Source: Pterobdella sp. o SKG-2022 (taxonomy: Eukaryota > Annelida > Clitellata > Hirudinida > Piscicolidae). From it: a DNA stretch of 64,000 bases. A program made the translations under genes and the position numbers. Shown here in pieces: positions 28,150-43,882 of this stretch; positions within the stretch are counted from its first letter, which is position 1, and the number at the start of each line of letters is the position of its first letter. The stretch covers positions 15,609,447 through 15,673,446 of the forward strand of contig OZ038322.1 in assembly GCA_964035795.1 (NCBI GenBank), written 5' to 3'. Below the pieces are notes generated by a model, which worked only from the letters and a program-made list of their open reading frames with translations, made no database searches and had not been told where the DNA came from.

Positions 28150-29794
28150 ATGAGGAACTTGACGTCATCACTACCCCCTTTCAACTCCTCATCAACCAAC
28201 ACATCCTCCCCATTTGACCATGTCTCCCTTATGACCAACCACTGCTTAACGGCCCTGCACATTGACCGCTATATTACTCCGGTGTGGTACTTTCTTGGTA
28301 GCATTGGCAACATGTTGTCTCTTCTTGTCTGGACCAACAGAAACATGCGAAGAAAGAACAGTTCAGCAATCTACCTCACATCACTGTGTGTTTCTGACCT
28401 GTTGTTTCTATGGCTGCATATCATCCAGGAACTCAAGTATGCATGGTTCATCAACGTACTTGACCTCCCAGGGGTCTGCCAGGTGTGTTTCTAATCCTTA
28501 TCTCTTTAAAGAATTTTCCTTATTCAACGTAAATATTCTGTTCCATGAAGTTAAATATTAACGTGCAAAATAGAACGGACAAAAAAACAGACACACATAC
28601 AAACACAATAACACACAGACGTACTACGTGTCTTCAATGGTGACTCAATATCTTTCTCCCGCTCTTGTTCTCTGCTTTACCGTTGAGAGGTGGGTGTTAG
28701 TGGCACTCTTGTGGGTTGAGAGGCGGGTGTTAGTGGCACTCTTGTGGGTTGAGAGGCGGGTGTTAGGGAAACTCTTGTGGGTGGAGAGGTGTTTATTGGT
28801 GGGATTTGCATTTTACTTGTATGGCCTGCTTAAAGTGGCTTATGAACTCCAAGTTTTAAGTGGAAATTTTTCGAAAACTTCGAAAGAAAAATCGAATTGG
28901 TAGCTTAAATTGGAAACTTCATTTTTGAAGTATTTGAAAACCCTGTAATACAACTTAATGTTATTTTAATCTTTTATAAATACAAGGATCAACTGCCACC
29001 CCATCAATCATTATCAGAAAAATTAAGACGGCATCACTAATAAAGATGTTTCTAACGATATATCGTCATATTTCTCACCTTTCCCCAAATCGCTGAATAA
29101 TTGAATTTCTAACAGATACATCGCCATTTGCCATCCCTTCTTCAAGGAGCGGCACTGCACCTCGAGAAGGGCTCGTCAAGTCGTCGCCATTGTTGTGACG
29201 TCATGCGGCCTTTTGAGCTCCACCCAAGCATTTCTGTGGTACTATGACAAAGAAAATGGAAGCTGTGAAATGAAAAATGGTTTATTTTGGTCAGCATGGT
29301 CGTGGGCCAGTGAGCTGGCAATGTTTCTTTTTCTGCCCCTCACCAACCTCATCTTCAACGTTCTCGTCATCATTGAAGTAAAAAAGAAGGAAAACTTTCG
29401 ACCTGAAGTAAGAACGGTGAAGAAGTTCTTCGTATCTCAAGATGGCAAAGAGGTTGAGAGGTCAAAGGGCAACGGAGGGGGATCAGCTGCAACCACAGTC
29501 ATGCTTCTTAGTGTGTCTTTCTACGTCATTGCCACTACTTTACCAGCCACCATGTTCTACCTCCTCTACGACCAGTTTCCTCCTGGTGATGATAGGCTGC
29601 AAGAGAGTGACTTGAGGAGAGACCCAGTGTGGAGGAGGCACTTCAGGTACCTGTTGTGGAGGAAGGTGGTGGAGGAGTGCTGTCTGTCTCATTACGCGTG
29701 CAACTTTCTTCTCTATCTCATCACCGGCAAAATGTTTAGAAATACTTTGTTTTCATTGTTCAAATCTAATTCTGATTTTCGATACATTCGATAA
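28150..29794 (+). CDS. Class A (rhodopsin-like) GPCR, peptide-receptor type
   Basis: This is a seven-transmembrane receptor, predicted at the plasma membrane and coupled to G proteins. Exons are 28150-28482, 28619-28689 and 29116-29794, with phases 0 and 2 and a product of 360 residues. The extracellular N-terminus carries NLT and NSS glycosylation sites. TM1 holds LGSIGNMLSLLVW (GN motif) and TM2 LTSLCVSDLLFLW. The conserved ECL1 Cys is in LPGVCQTYYV. TM3 ends in VERYIAICHP, where the E/DRY Arg codon is split across intron 2. TM5 has FLFLPLTNLIFNVLVI, TM6 has ATTVMLLSVSFYVIATTLP, and TM7 ends NFLLYLITGKMFR, a variant of NPxxY. The pattern resembles FMRFamide/neuropeptide-type receptors. The ligand cannot be inferred. 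The donor of exon 2 lies in a tandem repeat (see 28682-28813). Confidence 0.93.
28682..28813 (+). repeat. Fourfold 33-bp tandem repeat that multiplies a 5' splice site
   Basis: Units start at 28682, 28715, 28748 and 28781, each with GTTGAGAGG or GTGGAGAGG. The first unit supplies the exon 2 end and its donor GAG|GTGGGT at 28690. Units two and three carry GAG|GCGGGT (at 28723 and 28756) and unit four carries GAG|GTGTTT (at 28789). The unit length is a multiple of three and the frame stays open. Units two to four are therefore intronic in the receptor model but could be read as coding if a later donor were used. Confidence 0.85.
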
Positions 29795-33399
<3,605 letters not shown>

Positions 33400-36300
33400 A
33401 TGAATATCTCCACTTCCAAACAGCATAACCTTCTTTTGTTTGTATTGACAGGCTTTTTGTTTCACCTCACTGAGGCATCGAGCAACAAAACTTTCCACAT
33501 TGAGACTCTCAACACTACTGCAAGAAACACTAGTAAAAATGACCACTTATCGTTCTCAAACTCTTCCAACACTACAAGCTTTTCAAATCACCGCCAAAAC
33601 GTTTCAAACGAATATGTTAACACTAACCACAGCTTCGACCACCAAAACCACCCTTACAATCACCACAATATATCTGACTTTTATGCTCAACTTAATTCCA
33701 GTAATACAATAAATAATCAAACAAATAATGATGCTATTTTCTTTAATAACCAAACGAATCTGTACAACACATCTGGCTTGGGTAATCAATCTAACGATAA
33801 TCTATCTAGCAATCAGAGTTACCGTAATCTGCACACAAGAGACACAAGCTCTAGTAGCCATTTGAGGGTGGTATGGCCGGATGAGGAGCAGCATCGGCTG
33901 TTGTCAAACAGCCGTCACTACAAGAAGGTGCTCAAGTTTGAAAAACTCACTTCTGTCAGGAATAACCGGGGAGTCGTCCAAGCGTCACAAGTAGATTATC
34001 CGTTTCAATATGTTTTAATAAATGGTGTTAATTTGTTGATGAGTTTGTGGTATAAAACTAATGGAATGATTTTTTAACTTTGAATAAGTTCACTACGCAT
34101 GACGGCGATTAATTCACCATAACGCAGGCATACGAGGTGAGACTGCAAGGGGGCAGAAACACCAATGAAGGCAGAGTTGAGATCAAGGTTGCTGATGAGT
34201 GGGGAACCATCTGTCCTGATAAGTGAGGGGTGTGGATCATTTTGCGGTTTTGAAACCTGCTAGCCATTTTCCTTTTGATTCACATAAAAATACACGGTGT
34301 TTAACATTATCACCATTCATCAGGGTTATATTGATAAAAATATGTAATTATATTTATTCAGCCATAAGAAGATTCAATTCGAAGAGTTATTGACCTGAAT
34401 ACCAATTTTCGTAACGATTTATAAAATGTCAAGTTTATGTTGAAATATTAATGAGTTGTTTCATAGATTCAAAATTTTTTGAGTTTTTTGTAATTAATTT
34501 TCAAAAACAAATTGAATTCGCCGCTTCCATTCACTTGTTCAAACAAGTTTTGAGTACATCACACGAACGAAGCCATAATTGCATATTTATCAATTTGAAG
34601 GTTAATTTATACATCAAAAACACGTTCAGTTTGTGAGCTTAAATTGATTTAAACAAAACAGATTGTGTTTCAAATAAACAAACCTATCTTCATAACACTA
34701 CAAGTCTATTAAAAAACACATTTTTCTCAATAACACTACAAGCAACAAATTCAAATTAGATTTTTAACCCACACGACCTACAAAGATGCATAACGATGAT
34801 ATACAACCTTGAAATACTATCACTCTCTTTATACATGAACCCATTAAACACCACCCTCTTCCAGGTGGGGTATTCTGGAGGCAATGGTCGTCTGCAAGCA
34901 ACTCGGCCTGCATTACGCCAGCCAGGCTCCCAAGGTACAATGTTTCACCCATGTGCCCCTTTCTAAAATTTTTCATCGAAGTCTCATGAAACTTTTGTTC
35001 TTATAACAAGCTTGCGAGTTTTGTGGTAGAAATGGCGTTTGAAGCGTCGGCAGCATACCGGCCAATACTGAGCACTGAAAGCCAGTGATAAAATTTAAGA
35101 GAAACTTATAACATATAAATGCAACAAAACGTCATCTTTTGTTAAAATTTATTTCGAGTAGACGAAGCGTGCCTAAAATACAAAATCTTTGGAAAAACAT
35201 TTCTTTATTAACTACGTGTTTGGTCTTTTAAAAATTGTTTAGTGTGTTTAAGGATGTTTTATTTGCTTTAAAAGAGACATTAAAGTATCCCATAGGACCA
35301 TTTCCATTTCCTCTTGTTGAGTTATGGTTTACAACCACAAACAGGAAGTAAACCGAAAAATCTTTTCATTTAGGGAATTGAATGGGATTTTGATTCAAGC
35401 ATTCAACAAAATAATTATTCATAATCATAGAAGGCTTTTTAGTAATCTCTTTCATAATTCTTTGATAAACAAGAATTCCACTCATAGTAAGATTGAATAT
35501 TTTGAAATGTATGAACCATTTGCAGAGCGGAGCTTTTGGGGGTCGAAGAAGTCGAAGGTAGGTTGGGTTGGATGTTGGTTCTTTTGTGCTTATGATGAGG
35601 TTTTAAAAAATTTTAAACGCAGTGGATTGAATCCTTTTCATCAACTGAACATCATAAATATTTTTAATTATAAACAAAAATATTTAAAAAATTGTATTAT
35701 TTTTAATTGAACCAAAAACTTCATTAATTGGAAAGTGATTTAAATTTAATTGATGGTTATCTGAAACATATTCATCTGGACTTTTTTACGTAGTAACACT
35801 AAACTAAATACGATGTCAACGGAGCATATAAAATGAGTTATTGCCATAACGTTTCACAAGCGCTAAATATTCTCAAAGCAATTTTCTGCAAGCTGGTTAC
35901 AAAAGCACAAAGACTCACTTGATTCACCTTCAGAATGGCTGCGGGGGTGGAGTGTTATGGAGACGAGGAAAGTTTGCATGAGTGTCACCACCACAACTTG
36001 GGTGCAGACACTGTCTGCAAAAAGAACTTTAAGCTCTCTGCTGCAGTCATCTGTGTTGATAGTGAGTCTTCCTTTTTTTATTATTAATGAAATTGAATGG
36101 TGCATAAAAGATTGTAATTTTTGTTGTAATACTGCAATTTTCCTTCCTTACGTCCACTGAAAACTTTTGAAGTCCATGCTACCATAACTATCTATGTAGT
36201 TGTATCAACATCAACAAAGTTCAAAGTTTAAAAGCATAGTAGCTATAAGACTTGCACACAACATCAACCAACCCCAACCCATAAGCTCCATCATTTGAAC

Positions 36301-39300
36301 TTCTTTTGTCCCGTTAGAAAAACAACTCCACATCTGCATTTGTAGTAGGCTAATGAGGGTTCAACAGTCGATCTGGACCTCCTACTTCTCCAAGTCCAAT
36401 TTCTGAGCTCATTTGAGTTCCTGTTGGAAACATCCAAAAAGCCACATATAAATTTTGATAATATTCAAGGAAATTGAACAAAATAGATATAATTATTTTT
36501 TTATTCGGTAATTTTTTTGAACTAATCAAGTTTCGGATTAAGTAAATGACTTCTAAAAAAACTTCATTATTAGTTTTTACTGACTCAAATGTTTTAGCCT
36601 CGAGAACAATTTTTTGAGTTGCACAAGGCAGGATTAAATGGTTTAAAGACACGTCTTTTTGGAAGTTTTAACTAAGTGTTTCACACTGTGGTAAAAAAAA
36701 TTAAAATCAAATATAGGCAGTTTCTGAAAGCGTTTTTTTTTAATATCTCTTGTTTGGGAAACGTCTAGGTTTGGTTACCAGCACTGTACTCCCAATCATG
36801 ACTGGAGTTGCATTTTATAGATTTTTTTAAACTAGCCCCAAAAATTGCTTCACATGAAGTCAGAAATTTTTTTTAACTGTGTCAAATATTTTTTAAATTT
36901 TAAACTTCGACAAACGCCATTTTAAAATTCAATCGGGCATCTGTCATTTGAGCACATCAGATTGAGGCACTGATAGCTGAAAACTCGCTTGAGTTTACTG
37001 CAGTAATGTGAAGTTCGATTTTAAATGGCATCTATAAAAATTAAAATTTTTTTATTCCCGCATTCGTCCCAAACTTCAAGATACAGTTTTTTTGGTGTGA
37101 TGTTGTGATGATGGTGGGGTGGTGTGTTATTGTGATGATGGTGGGGTGGTGTGTTGTTGTGATGATGGTGGGGTGGTGTGTTGTTGTGATGATGGTGGGA
37201 TGGTGTGTTGTTGTGGTGCTGGTGGGTTGGTGTGATGTTGTGATGATGGTGGGATGGTGTGTTGTTGTGGTGCTGGTGGGGTGGTGTGATGTTGTGATGA
37301 TGGTGAGGTGGTGTGATGTTGTGATGATGGTGGGGTGGTGTGATGTTGTGATGATGGTGGGGTGGTGTGATGTTGTGATGATGGTGGGGTGGTGTGATGT
37401 TGTGATGATGGTGGGGTGGTGTGATGTTGTGATGATGGTGGGGTTGTGTGTTGTGTTATGCTTATATACAACATTATAAATTCAAACACCACTGCTCACC
37501 TGGAACGACTAGAACTTGAAATGCTGAAGAAACCTGAAGTTTTAAATCATTTGAGTCAGAACTTAATGGTCATTTCGACACTCACAAGCATCACCACCAC
37601 ATTTCCTTCAACGCCTTGCCCACCATTCAATTGATAACTTTTCTGTCTTTGGGATTTTAAGCAAGGAACAAGCTACTGGTACGTCAGAAAGCTTTTTCAT
37701 GAACTCTCAAATTAGATAAACTATTCTTAAACATTTCTCCAATCTTTTTCAGAGCTTCCGAATTATCAACCAGTCTTTCTAGATAATCTTTGCGAAATTT
37801 TTATATTCACCAACATCATAACTCTATTTCGTTCAATTTAATTGGGAATGCCTTTCATGTTCAAACAATCTATTAAGACAAGCACATAATTGAAGTGATG
37901 TTTTGAATTTTTTTCATATTTTACATTTTATTTTCTGAGTTGTCATAAAATCTATATATGAAATTTCGAAAAAAACATAGAAATGTATGAAAATTAGTTG
38001 TTTATTTTTATATAGTTTCTTCCACCTTCTTGACTTGAAATATTCCAACGAACAGAGCTGCCAGATCTTGTTCCCAATGCGACCATGATCCAAGACTCCG
38101 TCTACCTGCAGGTCTCCAAATTTAACACTGTCAATATGACAACCACTCCAAATCGAATATCCAGTTATTGAGATTAACGTTTGTAATATTATACAAGTAA
38201 AATCCAAAAAAAATAGACAATGTGAAAAGGGTGAGTTGTATAAATATTGAAAGCTTATCGATCGACGACACTGATTGCGCAGGACATAACGATGGGGAGG
38301 CTGACATGTGCAATGGAGGAGAACTGTGCTGCTCCTGAAGCATTTGCCCTCAAGGCCAAACACACTGGTTTGTGTCTTTCAACTCTTGAATGTTGATTTC
38401 ATGAGTGTTTGTGTTTTTGTGTCACATTACAAGTCTATGTGCTTAAACACATCTTGAGTAATCAAAAAAATTGATGTTAAGTGGTCGTGTCTTAATCGTA
38501 ACTGGTTCTGATATTAATTCCGACAAGGCTGGCATGCTCTCAGCAGACGTCTCTTGAGGTTCTCAGCGATGACTTGGAACTTCGGAACCGCAGAGTTTCG
38601 CCCCTTCATCCGTAGGGAACTGTGGGAGTGGCATCTGTGTCACAGGTGAAGTGCATTCCATTTTCCATCGTCCTATACGTAGTTTTAATTATTTTCCAAA
38701 TATTTTCGATGGCATTATTCTGCAGACACTACCATAGTATGTCGAACTTCGCGGAATACGACATTGTCGACGAGTTTGGAAACCGTGTTGCTCACGGACA
38801 CAAAGCCAGTTTTTGCCTAGAAGATAATTTTTGTACGGATGGAATCAAAAAGAAATATGTTTGCGAAGGGTATGGAGAACAAGGTAAGGAGATATCTGAT
38901 TTGATCCGAGAAATATTCTAAAAAATTTTTTAGAAATATCTGTTTCAAATTAAAAAGTACATTGGCATTAATATCTACAATTTATTAATTATTTTGATGA
39001 ATAGACCAAAAATGGTCTGGTCGATATTGTTCATTCTGACTTTAAAAATTCATCGCGTGACATAGAAATTGATTTTTTTAATAGATATTTCGAGGACAAA
39101 AAAATATTTTGCTTATAGGTATTTCGATAGGATGTGCCGACATCTATTTGCATGAAATAGACTGCCAATGGATAGATATCACCGAAGTTCCTATTGGAAA
39201 CTACACTTTCAAGGTGACCTTCAATCTCAATCGCTACATTTTAAACGAAAATTAAGTTTCAAAATATATAAATGTTTTGCCCATGACCACAGATGAATGT

Positions 39301-39415
39301 AAACCCGGAGTTTTTGGTGGCAGAACTCGACTACAGCAATAATGTGGTGTTGTGTGACCTTGAGTACTCTGGAGCCAAAGCCACTGCCTCAAACTGCAAA
39401 CTTACTAGGGGCTGA
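33400..39415 (+). CDS. LOXL: Lysyl oxidase-like protein with one SRCR domain
   Basis: This is a secreted copper amine oxidase that oxidises peptidyl lysines to crosslink collagen-like matrix. Exons are 33400-33990, 34128-34222, 34865-34934, 35526-35557, 35934-36061, 38056-38111, 38283-38367, 38528-38645, 38726-38883, 39119-39213 and 39293-39415. All phases close and the product is about 516 residues. A signal-like segment is [18 protein letters not shown], followed by an Asn/Ser/Thr-rich stretch with many N-glycosylation sequons. One SRCR domain follows ([44 protein letters not shown]). The catalytic domain starts [10 protein letters not shown], has CAMEENC, the copper site [13 protein letters not shown], the quinone-cofactor Lys in [10 protein letters not shown], a Tyr in CADIY and DCQWIDIT, and ends SNCKLTRG. 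The ATG at 33400 was chosen because the upstream in-frame extension lacks an ATG. Confidence 0.92.
37093..37456. repeat. 27-bp minisatellite in LOXL intron 5
   Basis: About 13 units of a GT/GA-rich 27-mer, roughly GTGATGATGGTGGGGTGGTG plus a variable TGTGATGTT or TGTGTTGTT, with a few units carrying GTGCTGGTGG. The unit length is a multiple of three, so both strands are open and give spurious [13 protein letters not shown] and [13 protein letters not shown] frames. It lies in the intron between 36061 and 38056. Confidence 0.93.
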
Positions 39416-40276
39416 AAAGTTTTCAAAACCATCACCATTTTTCCAGAATTCTATGAAAACTTTCAAAATAATCTTAACTTGTTTGATGTAAAACTTAAAA
39501 GTTTTAGAATTTTATTTTGATTAGGTGGAATAAATCAATCAAATGGAAGGTAGAAACGCCATTTTGGATTATCAAAACTTCATGCAATACAATATGATTA
39601 ATAGAAAAATCAATTAATCTTTGAAACATCAATCAAAAACTCAAAATGCAGAGAAATAATCGAATTAGTACAGATTGTAGAACAAGGATTCATTCAAAGA
39701 ATATGAGCACTAAATGAAGTCAAGTTGTATCTTTTGGAAATGAATTAAGATTCATTATGATAGAAAAATGTAAAATCACATATTTGAGATGAAAAACCTT
39801 AACTCAAGTTATGCTCTAAAATATGAATACAAGTAGATTTAACTCATCAAAACATCACAAAAAAGATAAATCCGAAAGTTTATAAATTTCAGAATTTTCA
39901 ACATAACATTAAAAATACAATTAAGATCATAACAGTTTAAATAAATACTAACTGAATTTCAAAACAAGGAGCAACTAAAAAAGTGCATATTATCAAGTGA
40001 TTCTTCAATTACGTCCACAGGCTCAGGTGAATGTCGGGCCAATTAAATATTGTACAGGTGAAAATTAAATGCGGCATGGAGATATGGAATTATGTTCCAA
40101 TCACCAATTTGTAAAAGTAGTAACATCTATTAAAATGCATCAACACGTAAAAGCTTAATTTTTAGTGTAAATATAAAACAACATTATAAACTTGTTACAA
40201 TTTTTCCATAACAGATTTCGAAATAAACATGTTATAAAGTCAACAAACGATGTAAGTGAACGAGAACCACTAAGCC
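39416..40276. other. Convergent intergenic region between LOXL and GNB
   Basis: The 3' ends of LOXL (plus) and the Gbeta gene (minus) face each other here. It is AT-rich with no open frame of note. It should hold both 3' UTRs. Confidence 0.5.
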
Positions 40277-42539
40277 TCAGTTCCATATCTTCAGAAGGGA
40301 GTCCCACCCTCCAGTGGCCAAGGCGGTGCCCCCGTCATTGACCCCCAGGCAACTCACTCTGCCTTCATGACCCTGCAACTGAGCTGTGTGGTAGATTAGT
40401 TTAAGTAGGAAAAATAAGTCAAGAAGAATATTATAAGTTTCTGAAATGCGTCTGTGAACAGATTAAATCTGGCCATTCCAGCATAGTGGGAATAAAACAG
40501 GATTTTAAATTTTGGAATCAATTCAAAATAAGTTTCACATGATGTTATCTTGGTTAACTAAGCTCACTTAGTGTTTAAGTAAAGATTATATAAATTGTGT
40601 CTGTTATTTTTGCTGAAAATAATAATTTGCATTCAAGGCGAGCAATTAATCCTCGAAACTATACTTTATACTAACTTTATCAATTATAATTAAACTAAAA
40701 GAGAATTAACACAGAAACATCAGAATGAAAGCATTCAAAAGAAACTCTAACAGATTTTCTCGACTTTGACGGAGTCGAAGATGCGCACAGTGTGATCGTC
40801 GCAACCCACGAAAAGAACCCTCCCACTTCCGGAAAAAGCCACTGAGGTCACACCGTCCTCTGTGTCTTCGTCCTTGTAACTAACCACCTGCCATTTTGAA
40901 TATACATTCATACTCGACGTATCTGTGATATTGAAAAACAAAAAAGAATGTGAAATAATATAAAAAAATGAAAATGAATATTTTATAACTTCACTTTTGT
41001 ATGAATTATATTTTAACAAACTAAAGATGAAACTTATATAACAAAAATGAGATATTTTGCTGATGGATGGTACATTTGAGGTCAACTTAGCGATATTACC
41101 TCAACCCCGGCTCTGATGTCGAAGAGGCGACAAGTTTGGTCATCTGAGCCTGAGGCAAACATCTGTCCACTCGGAAACATCTGTTGTGCAAGATAAGGAT
41201 CTGTCTAGTGTGAGGCTTGGTTAAAATTTCAACGTTATAACATTCTTTTAAGTGATTAAACATGCGTAAATAACTAGCTTCACTTTAGGTTGAAGCATTT
41301 ACAACAAAACAAACAAGCAAGCATAAAAAACATTACTGACAGTAACAGAGTTGACGTCAGACTGGTGTCCATAGAAGCTCTGCTTGCATGCCCCTTCTCT
41401 TATATCCCACAACTTTAGATGAATGATTTTGAAGATAACAATAAAATTTGGCTCTTGGATGAAAAAAATTGGAGAAGGAATTGCTGAGTAAGTTTTATCA
41501 ACTCATCTATGGTTGTTTTTACATGAAAAAATATAGTCAAGTATCAAAAAATATTATAAAATAATTAATTTTTGAAATAAATTATAACTAAAGGTTTAAA
41601 AATTAATGTATCCAATGCAACCTTGGCACTCTTATCACAGGCTCCAGAAATGAAAGTCTTGTTATCTGGACACATGGCCAGGCTCATGACATCCCCATCA
41701 TGTCCAGTAAATGATGTTATTTGCTGTCTGGTTTCAATGTCCCACAAGGCACTTCAATTATTGATGGAGGATTCATGTTACATATTCAAAAGTTTGTTCC
41801 AGCTTTTTTACTTTAAACTCACTACATGACTAAAAAAACTGATTGATTATCCTTATATTGAACCCACCAAGTATGGTCTCCAGAAGCAGTAATGATTTGC
41901 TGGTCATCAATGAAACGAGAATTCCCTAAATATCCATTATGACCAATGAGCTCACAACTCAACTTGGCAACCCCTTCTCTGTTTTTGATAGAATGCACTG
42001 TGCACACATTATCTAAGCCTCCCGAAGCCACTAAGTTTCCTGATGGAGACATTGCACACATCATGACCCAACTTGATTTGAGAGGGATTGCATGGATCTG
42101 AAAACAAACCAATTTTATTTTTTCATTTGAATTGAAAAATTACTCAACCTTGTTGGCAGTGCAGCAATCCCAGACAATGAGTTTGCCGTCCTGAGAAGCA
42201 CTCACCAGAGACTTGTTGTCTGTGCACCAATGTAAAGCATAAACCTGGTGTCAACAGGTTAAATCATAAATCAAAATAATAAAAAACAACGGCGTCACCT
42301 TTGAAAGGTGGCCTCGGAGAGTTTTGCGACATCTGATGGTCAGTTTTTCTAATGGCCTAGTTAACGACCCCTCTTGTTGCAGAGTTGTGTCTTTGTGTTT
42401 TTGATGAATCGCCTTGAATCAAAATTTTTCGAACTTAGTCAAATTTAAAACTTGCTTTTAAGTTGCATTTTGAACATACGCTGAGCTCTTCTTTGAGCTT
42501 TTTCGTTTCCGCCATTAAAACATCTAAATCGTCTGACAT
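40277..42539 (-). CDS. GNB: Heterotrimeric G-protein beta subunit (conventional Gbeta1-4 type)
   Basis: A seven-bladed WD40 propeller that pairs with Ggamma and Galpha at the inner plasma membrane. Exons in transcript order are 42539-42480, 42412-42299, 42244-42149, 42097-41868, 41751-41622, 41412-41341, 41180-41100, 40887-40752 and 40383-40277. All phases close, giving 341 residues against 340 in vertebrate Gbeta1. An N-terminal coiled coil ([19 protein letters not shown]) precedes the propeller. Diagnostic matches are [82 protein letters not shown] and the C-terminal LLKIWN. These motifs fit Gbeta1-4 better than Gbeta5. Blade six ([15 protein letters not shown]) and the coiled coil are divergent. 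The ATG is 188 bp after the SRPRB stop on the same strand. Confidence 0.94.
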
Positions 42540-42727
42540 TTTTTGAACGACAATTTATAAATTCAAAAATTAAAAAACCCTTTTTTATATTTTAAACAAA
42601 AAGTTAATTCGAAAAAAAATGTCTAAAGTCTTCAAACTGTTGAGCGACGTCAATTAATTAATAAAGATTTTTGACAAGTGACATCCGGCAGGTGAGAAAA
42701 AGCGCTTTATCGAAAGCAAAACTGAAA

Positions 42728-43882
42728 TTAAAATACATTAGTCGAAATCCAATTTTTAATTTTTTCCAAGCCAATTTCTGACGATTTTCCATCTAATTCA
42801 ACAAATTCAGCACAAAAATTTTCGAAAGAAATCTTTTTTCCTTTTGAGTGACTCTTCAAACCACCAACACTATCCAATGCGGCTTCTTGTGTAGTATTCA
42901 ATTGAGCCCTGGGTGATAGTAATATGAAAAAATAGAATTTATCTGGTAAAATTATAAACTATATATTTGAATTATTTGTGAATTAAAATATTAAATATTC
43001 TAACAATTCTTTTTCTAGGCCCATCTTGATGATGGAAGAAGACTTGGCAGAAATGAGATCTTGCTTATTACACACAACAAGCAATGGAAGTTTGTGGGAG
43101 AGAACAACATCATCTGTCAAGATTGTGTACAGAAACTCAGCTGTGTCTTGAATGTCTTTTTGGAAGGTTGAAGCATCCAATATGAACACCAAAGCACTGT
43201 GAAAAATTGAAGATTGAAACACTCTTGAATAAACCTGAATTAATGACTCACCCAGCTGAAACTTTGAACTCATCGAAATGCTTGAGTCTTATGCTTTCAT
43301 GGCCTGGAATATCAATGAGCTTGATGCTTTTTGACTGTAAATCATTCAATAAAATTTGAAAAAAACTTTGAATAACAATGTAAAAAAAGTAAGTACATAC
43401 TTTTGGAGATTCAAATTTGAGAAGACCTTGATTTTCTTTGATTGACACAAATGTATTCAATGTTTTACCAGAAATTAACTAAATAAATAAATGAATATGT
43501 ACAAATTTTTTAATAAAAATTTTGATATCAAACCAACCTTCCCAAAAATTAGAGTTTTTCCTGAATTTGAAGGTCCTACCAACAATACATTGTTTCCTTT
43601 GGTGATTCTCTTTCGTAGAAAAACATAATCTAACATTTTTAAATTGTATTTAATAAAAAATTTTCGAGATTAATATAATGCCAAATTTTTATACGAGTAT
43701 TCAAACTTACATATGGTGAAAAGGATTATAAAGCATGTTATAATGCCAATAGCCAAAAAATTAGGATTTCCAAAAAGATCTGATAAGGAATCTTTTTCAA
43801 AATCATTTTTTATAAATTTATCGTTTTCTGCAAACATTTTGTTTTTATCAGAAAAAGCTCCTCTGTTGGCATTATCTTGCAT
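42728..43882 (-). CDS. SRPRB: Signal recognition particle receptor subunit beta
   Basis: A membrane-anchored small GTPase that tethers the SRP receptor alpha subunit to the ER. Exons in transcript order are 43882-43711, 43629-43538, 43478-43401, 43334-43252, 43196-43005 and 42908-42728. Phases close and the product is 265 residues, close to the usual 265-270. One N-terminal membrane segment (NFLAIGIITCFIILFTI) precedes the G domain: the P-loop GPSNSGKT, the G3 motif DIPGHESIRLKHF, the G4 motif NKQD, and the SRPRB-typical AEFLYTILTDD and AKSSSIIKMGLEKEL. The C-terminal part (CAEFVELDGKSS then LEKIKNWI) matches the end of the family. The gene lies immediately upstream of the Gbeta gene on the same strand. 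Confidence 0.95.

Noticed and set aside
28690..28903. Continuation of GPCR exon 2 encoding VLVALLWVERR repeats as normal receptor sequence
   Set aside because: The exon 3 acceptor at 29116 restores an exact TM3-ICL2 motif (ERYIAICHP) from the first donor, so the repeats are best modelled as intronic.
37105..37492. Repetitive MMVGWCVVV and SSQHHTTPP frames
   Set aside because: Frame-neutral 27-bp minisatellite inside a LOXL intron; no start or splice context.
34081..39415. LOXL 3' half as a separate LOX gene
   Set aside because: Phase at 36061/38056 closes and the protein reads through from SRCR to the catalytic domain, so one gene is simpler.
40277..42539. Gbeta5-type identity
   Set aside because: Motifs [14 protein letters not shown] and GHNGYL and the overall length match Gbeta1-4 rather than Gbeta5.
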